In this document: one piece after another, positions 47,127-56,186 of the stretch
Layout: every line of letters begins with the position of its first letter
Position numbering within the stretch: position 1 is the first letter of the stretch
Assembly (NCBI GenBank): GCA_947259105.1
Contig: CAMYKU010000005.1
Span: 1 to 64,000 of the forward strand
Length of the DNA: 64,000 nucleotides
Source: an uncultured Alphaproteobacteria bacterium
GTDB taxonomy: Bacteria > Pseudomonadota > Alphaproteobacteria > UBA8366 > JADFVY01
Reading direction: 5' to 3'
The notes under the pieces: generated by a model
The model's database searches: none
Seen by the model: only the letters and a program-made list of their open reading frames with translations
What the model was told of the DNA's origin: nothing
Position numbers and translations under genes: made by a program

Positions 47127-47651
47127 CTATTGCGGCCGCACTTCGAACAGGCAGTGGTCCTGCCCGTCCTCGGCCGCACACCGCGCCTCCATGCAGGTCG
47201 TCAAATAGCTGCGGCCCATGGTATCGCCGACCCAATTCGTGGCGGCGGCGAATGCGCCGTCGAACATATAGCAGACGCGACGGCCCGACTTCCCGAAACC
47301 GGCGGCGATGGCGGAATGGTCGAGGCGCGCCCGGGCGGTGCCGGCCTCCCAATCCGCCTCGACGAGCGAGAACCGGCCCCAGCCGCGCTTCGACAGCCGG
47401 TCCAGGTAATGGCGAAAGACCGCCGGCCCCGAGATTTCGTGCAGCGCCGCCTGCGTGCCGCACCAGTCGTAGGTCGCCTCGTAGGCCGCCTTGTAGAGCC
47501 GTTGGCGGTACTCCTCTGCGCCGATCGCATCCTCGACCGCTCTTTGAATGTTCACAAAGAACGCACGCGGCGTATAGATCATCGGGACGCCGTCGGTTGT
47601 CCAGTGGCCGGTGGCGGAATCGACCTCGATCGGGACGTCCGGTGCGGTCAT
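47127..47651 (-). CDS. V4R-like (4-vinyl-reductase-fold) protein, function unknown
   Basis: 174 aa from ATG 47651, preceded by AAGGAG at 6 nt; an upstream ATG at 47666 includes that site and is less likely. The layout of an N-terminal helical part, a central WCGTQAALHEISGPAVF, and a C-terminal SYLTTCMEARCAAEDGQDHCLFEV resembles small-ligand V4R domains, whose conserved C-terminal cysteines bind metal or ligand. I recall related proteins beside methylated-glycine catabolism genes, but cannot confirm that here. Divergent from the exported hydratase-like gene. Confidence 0.6.
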   Translation of the reverse strand: MTAPDVPIEVDSATGHWTTDGVPMIYTPRAFFVNIQRAVEDAIGAEEYRQRLYKAAYEATYDWCGTQAALHEISGPAVFRHYLDRLSKRGWGRFSLVEADWEAGTARARLDHSAIAAGFGKSGRRVCYMFDGAFAAATNWVGDTMGRSYLTTCMEARCAAEDGQDHCLFEVRPQ

Positions 47652-47755
47652 TGCAGTCTCCTTCATGGCGTGGTTCGCCTCGCTGGACGATGCTGGGCAG
47701 ATACGACCACGCTGGTCCATACTATCGTAGCGGCACCACGCAAACAGGGGAATCG

Positions 47756-48625
47756 ATGGCTATACGCATCATGGCGAAACCGGCACGTCGCGTTCCCGGC
47801 ATTCTGGCCTGCCTGATCGCTCTCAACTTTATCGCGCCGCCCGCACGCGCGGACGACGCGGCGCTGGCCGAGGCGATCTGGCAGGCCAATGCGGCCGGCA
47901 CGGAGACACCGCGGGTCTCGGTGCTCGATCCGGGGATCGACCTCGGCGGCGCCTACCGGGTCCAGCAGCTCGTCGTCGACCGAACACTCGCGGCGGGCGG
48001 CTCGGTCGCGGGCTATAAGGCGGGGCTGACGGGCAAACTGGCGCGCTGGTGGTTCGGCATCGAAGATCCCGTATTCGGCGTGATCCCCGCCTCCGGCCTG
48101 CGCCGGAGCGGCGACATGATCGCCGAGCCGCCCGGCCGGCACATGCTGCTGGAGACCGAAATCGCCTTCGTCGCTGGCGCGCGAATCGACAAGCCGATCG
48201 AGGACGTGGCGGCGCTGAAGCCCCTGATCCGCGGCGTCGCGCCGGTGATCGAGGCGCCCGCCGGCGGTTTTCCCAAGAGCCAGGCCCGCAAGCTGACCGT
48301 AACCGATATTGTCGCCAACAACGTCTCCGCCCATGTCCTGATCGTCGGCGATGAGCGCCCGGCCGAAGGCCTGAACCTGAAGAAACTGAGGGCCACCCTG
48401 TCCCGCAACGGCAAGCAGGTCAGCAAGGGGACCGGCGCGGACGCCATGGGCGACCCGTGGACGGCCGCCCTGTGGCTCGTCAACGTCGCGGTCGCGCAGG
48501 GCCGCGTCATCGAGCCCGGACATTACCTCTCCACCGGCGTCATCGGCGAGCGCGTGGAGAGCGAGCCGGGCCACTACAGCGCCGATTTCGGGGAATTGGG
48601 GACGATAGAATTCGAGGTCAGATAG
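47756..48625 (+). CDS. 2-keto-4-pentenoate hydratase family protein with a signal peptide
   Basis: 289 aa. A clear Sec signal peptide (VPGILACLIALNFIAPPARAD) precedes a fumarylacetoacetate-hydrolase/MhpD-type domain: GYKAGLTGK, FGVIPAS, LETEIAFVAG and the C-terminal G.GVIGE..ESEPGHYSADFG-like ending. The MhpD family is normally cytoplasmic and hydrates 2-oxopent-4-enoates in aromatic degradation, so export is unusual. Its metal-binding acidic residues (LETEIAF) look intact. No aromatic-degradation genes are nearby, so the periplasmic role is unknown. Confidence 0.82.
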   Translation: MAIRIMAKPARRVPGILACLIALNFIAPPARADDAALAEAIWQANAAGTETPRVSVLDPGIDLGGAYRVQQLVVDRTLAAGGSVAGYKAGLTGKLARWWFGIEDPVFGVIPASGLRRSGDMIAEPPGRHMLLETEIAFVAGARIDKPIEDVAALKPLIRGVAPVIEAPAGGFPKSQARKLTVTDIVANNVSAHVLIVGDERPAEGLNLKKLRATLSRNGKQVSKGTGADAMGDPWTAALWLVNVAVAQGRVIEPGHYLSTGVIGERVESEPGHYSADFGELGTIEFEVR

Positions 48626-48636
48626 CCGGGACCGTC

Positions 48637-48804
48637 TCAGGCGGTATCGTAGAACTGATGCTTGCGAGGCTCGGCGTCTTGCTGGAAGGCCAGCGATTCG
48701 GGCGCGAAATGCACGACGCGTTCGAGTTCCCGCCCGAAATGGCCGAAGCGGTCGACACTGTGCGCCGGCGTCACGTTTTCGCCCTTGCCGCCGATATGCC
48801 GCGC
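48637..48804 (-). pseudogene. Possible 3' remnant of an unidentified gene
   Basis: A minus-strand reading frame of about 55 codons ends in TGA at 48637 and reads like real protein (for example FGHFGRELERVVHFAPESLA), but an in-frame TAG stands immediately upstream and there is no ATG. It fills the gap between two intact genes. It could be the decayed tail of a lost gene; I do not recognise the family. Confidence 0.3.
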
Positions 48805-48827
48805 CTATAGCGCGATGGAATGCAGGG

Positions 48828-49430
48828 TCAGCCCGACGCTCCAGTCATTGTTATATCGGCCAGAAACGTGTGAATTTCCCGCCGGCCACCTCCAAGCACC
48901 CACGCAAATAACCGGACAATGATGTAGCCGATCACCGCGAAAAACAGACCACCAACGAGAACACCCGCCGCATTCCTGGAGTAGCCGCAGTAATCACCGT
49001 CGACCATTAGACAGCCGCCAGTCTGGTAGACAACGACCGATAGGTCGATGAGCAGAAAGACAAGAATCAAATTGACGAAAAGGAGCAGGAATGCCCTCGG
49101 AAAGGCCGACTGCCTCAATCGTCCCTTCAAGGTGCCGTCGGCCAATACGCCGGAGAAATACATGCCGCCGAACAGGCGGGGTATGAGCCACCAGCCGCCC
49201 CCGAAGATCTCGATTCTGTTCGATACCATGACGTAGACGCTAAATGTGCGCCATGGGGAGACCCAGACTACCACCCCCTTCGGCGCCGGTTTCCTGTTCA
49301 GCCGATCATCGATCGCATCGATCAGATCAGCCAGATCAAGGAAAGCATCGAAGACCCATTCCTCTTCCCGCAGAAAGACCCGCGCCTGCCAAGCCAAGAA
49401 GCGCCGCAACCCATGCAGGAGACCGCGCAT
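48828..49430 (-). CDS. Hypothetical membrane protein with two or three TM helices
   Basis: 200 aa. The ATG at 49430 overlaps the aminopeptidase stop (TGATG), so translation is probably coupled. An N-terminal amphipathic region (about 1-50) is followed by a soluble segment, a TM at about 110-135 (AFLLLFVNLILVFLLIDLSVV) and another at about 155-180. Four cysteines could pair outside the membrane. No family recognised. Confidence 0.7.
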   Translation of the reverse strand: MRGLLHGLRRFLAWQARVFLREEEWVFDAFLDLADLIDAIDDRLNRKPAPKGVVVWVSPWRTFSVYVMVSNRIEIFGGGWWLIPRLFGGMYFSGVLADGTLKGRLRQSAFPRAFLLLFVNLILVFLLIDLSVVVYQTGGCLMVDGDYCGYSRNAAGVLVGGLFFAVIGYIIVRLFAWVLGGGRREIHTFLADITMTGASG

Positions 49431-51196
49431 CAGCCCGTTGCCCGGGTCGCCTGCTCCAGCCACTTCGCCGTATCCTCGTCGACCAGCGGCGCCAGGGTTT
49501 CCCGCACCCGCGCTTGGTAGTCGTTGAGCCAGACGATCTCGGCCGGCAACAACAGCGACGGTTCGACGAGGTTGAGGTCGATCGGCGCAAGGGTCAGGGT
49601 CTCGAAGCCGAGCATCGGCTTTTCCGCGCCGGCGATCTCGACCGGCACGACCGTCACCAGGTTCTCGATGCGGATGCCGTATTCACCGGCCTTGTAATAG
49701 CCCGGCTCGTTGGAGACGATCATGCCGGGCTTCAGCGCCACCGTGTTTGGGATCTTGGAAATCCGCTGCGGGCCCTCATGGACGCCGAGGTAGCTGCCGA
49801 CCCCGTGGCCGGTGCCGTGGTCGTAGTCGAGACCCGCCTGCCACAGCGCCCCGCGCGCCAGCGCGTCGAGCTGCGAGCCCGTGGTGCCTTCGGGAAAATG
49901 TGCGGTGGCCAGCGCGATATGGCCCTTGAGCACGCGGGTGAAGCGGTCGCGCATCTCGGCCGTGGGCTCGCCGATGGCGACGGTGCGGGTGACATCGGTG
50001 GTGCCGTCGAGATACTGCCCGCCGGAATCGACGAGATAGAGCTCGCCCGCCCCGAGTTTTCGGTCGCTCTCCTCTGTCACCGAGTAGTGCACGATGGCGC
50101 CGTTCGGGCCGGAGCCCGATATGGTGCGGAAACTGAGGTCGGAGATACGGTCGTTCTCGAGGCGGAAGCTTTTCAGCTTCTCGGCCGCCGCGATCTCCGA
50201 AATGCCGGGCGCTTCCGCCGTGAGCCAGCCGAGAAAGCGGGTCAGCGCCGCGCCGTCGCGGCGATGGGCGGCGCGCGTGCCTTCGATCTCGACCGCGTTC
50301 TTGCAGGCCTTGGGCAGCTGGCAGGGATCGGGTTCCTTGACGATCTTCGCCCCCGCCTTGCCGAGGCGGTCGAGCACCAGCGCCGCGGTGCCGGCCGGGT
50401 CGGCCAGCACCCGGGAATTGCCCAGCGCCCAGAGCGCCGGCTCGAACTCGTTCCGTCCGCGGACCGTTACCTCGTCGCCGAGATGGGCGGCCAGCGCCGG
50501 GCTGGTCTTGGCGGGATCGACGAACCACTCGACGCGGCCATTGGCATAGAGAATGGCGAAGGACAGCGGCAGCGGCGTGTGATCCACGTCGCCGCCGCGA
50601 ACGTTCAGCAGCCAGGCGATCGAATCCGGCGCGGTGATTACGGCGGCATCCGCGTCCTGTTCCGGCAACGCCTCACCGACCCTCTTGCGCTTGGCGGCGG
50701 CGCTTTCGCCGGCAAAGGCAAGATCGTGCGGCACGATCGGCGCGGCGGGTTCGGCGGGGCGGTCGGTCCACACCGCATCCAGCGGGTTGGTCTCCGCCGC
50801 GACCAGCACGCCGCCCGCCTTTTCAGCCGCCTTGCGCCAGGTTTCCAGCGCCTTAACCGTATGCAGCCACGGATCGTAGCCGAGGCGGCCGCCTTCGGGC
50901 AGGTTCGCGGCGATCCAGTCCTTCGGCGGCTCTTCGGTGATGTGGCGGATGTCGTACAGCGCTGCGTCGACCTGCTCGCGGATCTGCAGCGTATAGCGCC
51001 CGTCGGTGAAGACCGCGGCCTTTTCGGCCAGCACCACGGCGACGCCTGCGGACCCGGTGAAGCCGGTCAGCCAGGCGAGCCGCTCGGCCGAAGGCGGCAG
51101 GTATTCGTTCTGAAACTCGTCGGAATGGGGAACGATGAAGCCGTCCAGCCCCTGCCGTGCCAGTTCGCTTCGCAATGACTCCAGCCGCTCTCGCAT
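49430..51196 (-). CDS. Xaa-Pro aminopeptidase (M24B, aminopeptidase P family)
   Basis: 588 aa, with two N-terminal creatinase-like domains (about 1-300) and a C-terminal M24 pita-bread catalytic domain. Metal ligands appear in VDSGGQYLDGTTDVTRT (two Asp), HGTGHGVGSYLGVHEGP (His), and NEPGYYKAGEYGIRIENL (Glu, Glu). It removes N-terminal residues ahead of proline. The three-domain length matches cytosolic eukaryote-like APP1 and many alphaproteobacterial homologues, longer than Escherichia coli PepP. Followed by an overlapping membrane protein gene. Confidence 0.93.
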   Translation of the reverse strand: MRERLESLRSELARQGLDGFIVPHSDEFQNEYLPPSAERLAWLTGFTGSAGVAVVLAEKAAVFTDGRYTLQIREQVDAALYDIRHITEEPPKDWIAANLPEGGRLGYDPWLHTVKALETWRKAAEKAGGVLVAAETNPLDAVWTDRPAEPAAPIVPHDLAFAGESAAAKRKRVGEALPEQDADAAVITAPDSIAWLLNVRGGDVDHTPLPLSFAILYANGRVEWFVDPAKTSPALAAHLGDEVTVRGRNEFEPALWALGNSRVLADPAGTAALVLDRLGKAGAKIVKEPDPCQLPKACKNAVEIEGTRAAHRRDGAALTRFLGWLTAEAPGISEIAAAEKLKSFRLENDRISDLSFRTISGSGPNGAIVHYSVTEESDRKLGAGELYLVDSGGQYLDGTTDVTRTVAIGEPTAEMRDRFTRVLKGHIALATAHFPEGTTGSQLDALARGALWQAGLDYDHGTGHGVGSYLGVHEGPQRISKIPNTVALKPGMIVSNEPGYYKAGEYGIRIENLVTVVPVEIAGAEKPMLGFETLTLAPIDLNLVEPSLLLPAEIVWLNDYQARVRETLAPLVDEDTAKWLEQATRATG

Positions 51197-51260
51197 GCGC
51201 CACTCTCTCTCCCGCCGTCTTTCGACAAGCTAGGCGCGCCCCGGCCTGCGGGCAAGGGGG

Positions 51261-52481
51261 TTAGCGCAGGAGCTGCAGCGCCAGGAAAGCCGTGCTGACG
51301 GCAAAGCCGACCGCCGGAATCCAGATCGGAAAGGTGCGGACGCTTTCGGGTGGCGGCGTGCCGCGACGCTTGATCAGCACCAGGGCCAGGTTCACCAGGG
51401 CGAAGACAATCAGGACGATGACGGACGTCGTCTCAGCCAGGCGCTCCAGCGGGAAAAACAGCGCCAACGCCAGGATGACCCCTGCGACCAACGCCGTTGC
51501 AACCAGCGGCGTGCGACGGCGCGGATGCACCCAGGCCAGCGCGGCCGGCAGTTCGCCCTGGTCGGCGAGGCCGTAGATCACGCGCGAGGCCATGATCATC
51601 TGGATCAGCGCGCCGTTCAACACGGCAAACACGGCGATCGCGCTGACCGCGCCGGAGCCGCCGCCGGTCCCCCGTTCGTAGATCATGGCGAGCGGCGCGG
51701 CGCTTTCGGCGAGTTCGGCCGGAGAGACGGTCAGAACCGCGGCCAGGGACACCAGCACGTAGAACAGCGTCGTGACGACGAGGGTCAGCAGGATGGCCAG
51801 CGGCATGGTGCGGGTGACGTCCTTCGCCTCCTCGGCCACGTTGACCAGGTCCTCGAAGCCGAGGAAGGCATAGAAGGCCAGCATCGCCCCCGCCATGACC
51901 CCGATCCATGCCGCGCCCTCCAGCGGCGGCAGCAGTTCGCCCGCTCGCGCCGGCAGGTCCGCGAAACTACCCTTCGCGGCCCAGATCACCAGCACCAGGC
52001 CGCCGATCTCCAGCACCGTGAAGACAGCCGCCGCGGCCACCGATTCGCCGATACCCCAGGCGGCGAGCGCGGCAAGCAACGCCAGAATCAGGAGGACACC
52101 GAGCGCATGGGGCAGGGCCACAAATTCGTTGAGATAACCGACCGAGCCGTTGACGATGGCGGCCGACGAGACGACGCCGGACAGCGCCACCATCAATCCG
52201 ACGGCAAGCGCCAGGCGGTGAGAGCGAAACCCTTCGCGGACATAGATGGCCTCGCCGGCGCTGCGCGGATAGCGCGCCACCAGCTCGGCGAACGAGAACG
52301 CGGTAAAGGCGGCGAGCAGCGATGCGGCCAGGAACGAGACCGGCGCCCACATGCCGGCGCGTCCCGCCACCTTTCCAACCAGAACGAAGATGCCCGCGCC
52401 GATCGTCGTGCCGAGCCCGTAGAGGACGAGCAGCGGAAGATTGAGGCGGCGGCTGAGCGGAGCATGCATCCGGCCGGTCAT
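51261..52481 (-). CDS. APC family amino-acid permease
   Basis: 406 aa from the ATG at 52481. Twelve or so TM helices; the first contains GLGTTIGAGIFVLVG, the APC substrate-binding GxG motif, and helix 6 contains FYAFLGFEDLVNVAEE, typical of the cationic amino-acid/amino-acid transporter branch. The substrate cannot be fixed. The open frame extends upstream to 52754 without coding character. The 235-bp region 52482-52716 between it and the next gene holds no feature I can support. Confidence 0.88.
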   Translation of the reverse strand: MTGRMHAPLSRRLNLPLLVLYGLGTTIGAGIFVLVGKVAGRAGMWAPVSFLAASLLAAFTAFSFAELVARYPRSAGEAIYVREGFRSHRLALAVGLMVALSGVVSSAAIVNGSVGYLNEFVALPHALGVLLILALLAALAAWGIGESVAAAAVFTVLEIGGLVLVIWAAKGSFADLPARAGELLPPLEGAAWIGVMAGAMLAFYAFLGFEDLVNVAEEAKDVTRTMPLAILLTLVVTTLFYVLVSLAAVLTVSPAELAESAAPLAMIYERGTGGGSGAVSAIAVFAVLNGALIQMIMASRVIYGLADQGELPAALAWVHPRRRTPLVATALVAGVILALALFFPLERLAETTSVIVLIVFALVNLALVLIKRRGTPPPESVRTFPIWIPAVGFAVSTAFLALQLLR

Positions 52482-52716
52482 GATCCGCGATGCTGATCCG
52501 CTGCCGCAAGCGCAGCAATGATCCAGCGCAAAGCCAAGAGATAAAGAGGGGCCGGGTGCGGCGGCGTCCGGCCAGGCTCTCACACGGGCAATGCGGCTTG
52601 AGCCTCGTCCGCGGCCGCCGGCCCGGCCCGATCGGCCCGGACAGCCACCGCGTGTCCGGGCCGGGCGGGGAAGCACGGGCTTCCCCGTGGGCTGAACGGC
52701 TTGTCCTTCCCGGCTC

Positions 52717-52983
52717 TCATACTGGCTGGCCGGGTTCGCAGTTCGCCTCCCCAATTTCCAGCGTCCGCAACAGATCGCCGTAGGTGCGGATCCTGTCGAT
52801 CTGTTCGTCGCGCGCGATCACCCCGTACAGCTCTTCGGCCGCGATGACGACGCGTACGAGGTCGAGACCGTCGAGGCCGAGGACCCGGCGCAGGCAGTCG
52901 CCCGGCCTGAGGGCCCGCACGTCACGCCCGGTCAGCCTGGCGATCAATCCCCGCAGCAATCCATCGTTGCGTTTCGTTGCCAT
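52717..52983 (-). CDS. Acyl-carrier-protein-like protein lacking the phosphopantetheine serine
   Basis: 88 aa. The region RRVLGLDGLDLVRVVIAAEELYGV aligns with the ACP motif LGxDSLDxVELVxxxEExF, but the serine that carries phosphopantetheine is glycine (codon GGT). The rest of the four-helix ACP pattern, including the C-terminal I.TYGDLLRTL, is kept. It therefore cannot be a conventional carrier; a structural, regulatory or decayed role is possible. No fatty-acid or polyketide synthase genes are adjacent. Confidence 0.75.
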   Translation of the reverse strand: MATKRNDGLLRGLIARLTGRDVRALRPGDCLRRVLGLDGLDLVRVVIAAEELYGVIARDEQIDRIRTYGDLLRTLEIGEANCEPGQPV

Positions 52984-53381
52984 GACCGTGACTCCTCCGT
53001 GTCGACACTGCTACACGCTGTCATGGAAATGAGGAACGTTTTCACTTCCACCAGAACGGCGCCGCGGCATTGCGCCCCGGCGGTGTATCGTACTGTCGAG
53101 AGCCGTGATGTCCATACACCTATGGAGCCACTGCGGCGCTGAAATGCGAAGCGCTTCGGATTTCCCGGACCCGTCCGGCCGGGCGGAACAACCCCATGCA
53201 CCGGCGATTTCCGCGGGTTCGGGGCCGTTGCCGCGGCACCCCGGACCGGATATCTTTTGCCGATACTGTCGACTCCGCCGTTCATTGCGCGAAATCTTAA
53301 CTTTTGCGCAATCCGGTTGCGGGACAATGGTAAGGTGATTGCGGACCATCCAGGCACCGCACGAATGCAGGAGATGGAGCC
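52984..53381. other. Intergenic region with a 7-bp inverted repeat
   Basis: About 400 bp without a supported gene between divergent transcripts. It contains ATTGCGC (53284-53290) and GCGCAAT (53306-53312) as a perfect inverted repeat about 70 bp before the next ATG, a plausible operator or promoter site. Nothing else stands out. Confidence 0.35.
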
Positions 53382-53867
53382 ATGACCGCCCCCAGGCGAG
53401 CCGGGCGGCCCACGCTATACGCGCTGCGGCCGGTGGAGCCCGGCAATCTGCTGCTCGGCCTGTTCGTGCTGTTCGTCACGCAGATCGTGGCCGTCGCGCT
53501 GTGGCAATGGCTGATCGGGCTGTTTCAGGGCACGCTGGGCGGCCCGGTGCAGCCGTTCGTTGCCGCCATGGCCTGTTCCCTGAATGCGTTCATCACCACG
53601 GTGCTGAGCCGCCCGGACGGCCCCCGGGAGAGTCTCGTTGCCTGCGGCGTCGCGACGCTGAGCGCCGTCGCGGTGGCCGGCGGCGTGGTGCTGGCGGCCC
53701 TGGCGGCGCAGGCGGCCGTTCCCGAATACAGCAGCAGCCGGCTGGTCCAGGCGTTCGTCGCCACCGTGGGATTCTGGAGCGGCACGCCGGTGATCTACGG
53801 CGCGGTGGTGCGGCTTGGCCTGCGCCGGGTCGACGACCAGCCCGGCAACGGCGGACCGGAACTGTGA
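53382..53867 (+). CDS. Hypothetical membrane protein (first of a coupled pair)
   Basis: 161 aa with four likely TM helices (about 24-45, 55-75, 85-110 and 125-145). AGGAGATGGAG precedes the ATG. It overlaps the next gene by GTGA. I recognise no family; the pair looks like a two-subunit membrane module or a duplicated membrane unit. Confidence 0.7.
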   Translation: MTAPRRAGRPTLYALRPVEPGNLLLGLFVLFVTQIVAVALWQWLIGLFQGTLGGPVQPFVAAMACSLNAFITTVLSRPDGPRESLVACGVATLSAVAVAGGVVLAALAAQAAVPEYSSSRLVQAFVATVGFWSGTPVIYGAVVRLGLRRVDDQPGNGGPEL

Positions 53868-54403
53868 GCGGGCAGGAACGCGACGCGGCCGGGACCGCCG
53901 CCGCGAAAACGCCGGCACGGGCGCCGCTGATCGTGAAAATCCTGCTGGCGCTGGGCGGTTTCGCCGCACTGGCGATCACGCTTGAGGGCGCCCGGACCTG
54001 GAGCTGGTGGGCGAGCGCGGTGCTCACCTCATGGAACGTCGGCGGCATGCCGGCGGCGCCGGAACTGTTCATCTATCCCGCCTTCTTCACGGCGGTGCTG
54101 GCGCTCTCGCGGCCGGCGCCGGGGACAGCGACCGCGCGCTTCCTGCTCGTCGGGATATTGTGGAGCGCAGCGCTGTTTCTGGCCGACCCGGCGCTGCGAA
54201 CGGCGATCCATGCCGTCGCCCCCGAAGCGCAGCACTCGCTCGCCGCGGAAACGGTGCGGGGCACGCTGCTCTACGGCCTGCTGTTCGCCTGGATGTACCT
54301 GACCTTCCGCCATCTGGTCCCACGCGGGAAAAACCCGGCGACGCCGGATTCGAGGGGAACGGGCAAGGCCGAGGCCCCGGCAAGCAGAGATGGCGCGGGA
54401 TGA
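53864..54403 (+). CDS. Hypothetical membrane protein (second of a coupled pair)
   Basis: 179 aa beginning at a GTG inside the previous stop codon. Four likely TM helices (about 22-43, 60-80, 90-110 and 130-155), with a lumenal WSWWASAVLTSWNVGG segment after the first. The basic, Pro-rich C-terminus is cytoplasmic. No recognisable family or catalytic motif. The 179-bp region 54404-54582 downstream, before the convergent fccB, shows no clear terminator. Confidence 0.68.
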   Translation: MSGQERDAAGTAAAKTPARAPLIVKILLALGGFAALAITLEGARTWSWWASAVLTSWNVGGMPAAPELFIYPAFFTAVLALSRPAPGTATARFLLVGILWSAALFLADPALRTAIHAVAPEAQHSLAAETVRGTLLYGLLFAWMYLTFRHLVPRGKNPATPDSRGTGKAEAPASRDGAG

Positions 54404-54582
54404 GCATGCCAGACGGCTGGGCGTGGCGCTTGGCGCCGCAACGGGGATTGACGCTGCCCGCCCGGCCCGCGAACAGGGTTACGGCTCTGCGGGGACGCGC
54501 AAGCGCCTGATTCGCCAACAAACCGGGGGACAACCGTTCGGCTGCCCCCCACAAGAGAATCCCCGCAGGAAACGAGGGGCGT

Positions 54583-55851
54583 TCAGCCGAAAATGTCGGC
54601 GGAGATTCCGGCGTACCAGCCCTCCGCCTCCTCTGCGGTGGCGGTGCGCATCGCCGCATCCTCGCCGGTCTTGCTGATGAAGGTGTCGGTGCTGGCAATT
54701 TTCTCCCTGGTCGCCTTGTAGGACGCGCCGACCTTCACCCCATCGCCGGATGCGATCATGCTCCAGCAAGTGTTGCTGTAACGCGGCTCGAAGGCCCGCG
54801 AGCCGGTCAGCTCGGCGCGGATTGCCATGGCGCAGGCCTTGGCCTGGCTGTTGGCGGCAAATCCCGATTTCGGCATCGCGGCAGCGATGCTGGAATCGCC
54901 CAGCACATAGACGTGCGGCGCGCGGGTCGAGGCCATGGTGAAAGGATCGATCGGGCACCAGCCGGTTTCGTTCGCAAGGCCGGCCGCGGTGGCGATGGCG
55001 CCCGCCTTCTGCGGCGGAATGACGTTGATGACGTCGCCCTTGAAGCTTTCGCCGCCGGTGTGCAGCGTCATGCCCTTCTCGTCGACCGCCTTGACGCCGC
55101 CGGTGATGTTCAGCGGCAGCCATTCGATCATGCCGTCGTAGTATTTCGCCCAGCCTTCCTCGAACAGCGCCTGCTTGGAGAACTTGTCCTTGGCGTCAAC
55201 CGCGATGATCTTCGACTTCGGCTTGTTCCGCTTGAGGTACTGGGCGACCAGCGCGATCCGCTCATACGGCCCGGGCGGGCAGCGGAACGGATTCGGCGGC
55301 GGGGCGATCAGGAAGACGCCGCCATCGTCCATCGCCTCGAGCTGACGGCGCAGAATCTGCGACTGCGGCCCGGCCTGCCAGGCATGCGGAATCGTCTCGG
55401 CCACCTCTTTGCTGTAGCCCTCGTAGGCCTCGTACTTGAAGTCGATGCCGGGGGCGACCACCAGCTTGTCGTAGGAGACGGACTGACCGCCCGCGACGGT
55501 GACGATACGTTTGGCCGTGTCGACGCTGGTGGCGAAGCCCGTCACGACGTTGATGCCGTGGTCGGATGCCAGCTTGTCGTATCCGTGGGTGATCGAATCG
55601 AAACTGCGCAGCCCGCCGATATAGAGGTTGCTGAAGAAGCAGGTGGTGTGGCGCGCATTCGCCTCGATCAGCGTGACGTCCACAGCGCCCTTGGAATCCT
55701 TTGCGATATAACGGGCGGCTGTCGCGCCGCCGGGCCCGCCGCCGATGACCACGACTTTCGGCTTGCCCTGGGCGATCGCCGGGGCCGCAAGGGTCGACGC
55801 GGCAACGCCCGCCATTATCCCGAATTCGCGCCTCGTGAATTTCCTGTCCAT
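54583..55851 (-). CDS. fccB: Flavocytochrome c sulfide dehydrogenase flavoprotein subunit
   Basis: 422 aa. A Tat signal (RREFGIMAGVAASTLAAPAIA) leads into an FAD fold starting VVVIGGGPGGATAA and ends in the FCSD flavin-binding domain (WYAGISADIFG). Cys191 (FRCPPGPYER) and Cys362 (NTCWS) sit where the redox-active disulfide of FccB is expected. The enzyme oxidises sulfide in the periplasm and passes electrons to the haem subunit. It starts 5 nt after the cytochrome gene, forming a minimal fccAB operon. A second flavoprotein paralogue lies at 61182. Confidence 0.92.
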   Translation of the reverse strand: MDRKFTRREFGIMAGVAASTLAAPAIAQGKPKVVVIGGGPGGATAARYIAKDSKGAVDVTLIEANARHTTCFFSNLYIGGLRSFDSITHGYDKLASDHGINVVTGFATSVDTAKRIVTVAGGQSVSYDKLVVAPGIDFKYEAYEGYSKEVAETIPHAWQAGPQSQILRRQLEAMDDGGVFLIAPPPNPFRCPPGPYERIALVAQYLKRNKPKSKIIAVDAKDKFSKQALFEEGWAKYYDGMIEWLPLNITGGVKAVDEKGMTLHTGGESFKGDVINVIPPQKAGAIATAAGLANETGWCPIDPFTMASTRAPHVYVLGDSSIAAAMPKSGFAANSQAKACAMAIRAELTGSRAFEPRYSNTCWSMIASGDGVKVGASYKATREKIASTDTFISKTGEDAAMRTATAEEAEGWYAGISADIFG

Positions 55852-55856
55852 GCCTG

Positions 55857-56186
55857 TTACTCCTGTTGTCCCTGTTTCCCGAAATATACGGCGAGCGCCT
55901 GCATGTCCTCGTCGCCCAATCGGCTGGCGACGTTTTGCATCAGCGCATGATCGCGCTCGCCTTCCTTGTAGGCCGTCATGACCATAACGAATGATTCGAC
56001 CGGCCAGCCCGTGATAGGAGGGATACCGGGCGCCCGGCCTTCCAGCTGGTGGCAGGCCGTGCAGTCTCCCGCGAGATATTCGCCGAGCTCGTAAAGCTCG
56101 TCCGCCGAGGCGGGTGCGCAAAGAAAGCCACCGGCGCAAAGGCCGGCCAATAGGGTCATCGCGGTCTTCGTGCGGCGATATCTCAT
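55857..56186 (-). CDS. fccA: Monohaem cytochrome c, partner of the sulfide dehydrogenase flavoprotein
   Basis: 109 aa. A signal peptide ends near APASA, followed by one haem-binding CTACH and a possible axial Met in the C-terminal half (SFVMVMTAY). AAGGGAG precedes the ATG. This is a single-haem class I subunit, about half the size of the dihaem Allochromatium FccA. It accepts electrons from the FAD subunit encoded immediately downstream and delivers them to the respiratory or photosynthetic chain. Confidence 0.9.
   Translation of the reverse strand: MRYRRTKTAMTLLAGLCAGGFLCAPASADELYELGEYLAGDCTACHQLEGRAPGIPPITGWPVESFVMVMTAYKEGERDHALMQNVASRLGDEDMQALAVYFGKQGQQE

Noticed and set aside
49244-51178. 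Plus-strand open frame of about 640 codons
   Set aside because: Antisense shadow of aminopeptidase P, whose metal ligands are all present on the minus strand.
52490-52754. N-terminal extension of the amino-acid permease to 52754
   Set aside because: The extra 91 residues are Arg/Gly/Pro-rich with no membrane character; the APC fold begins right after the ATG at 52481.
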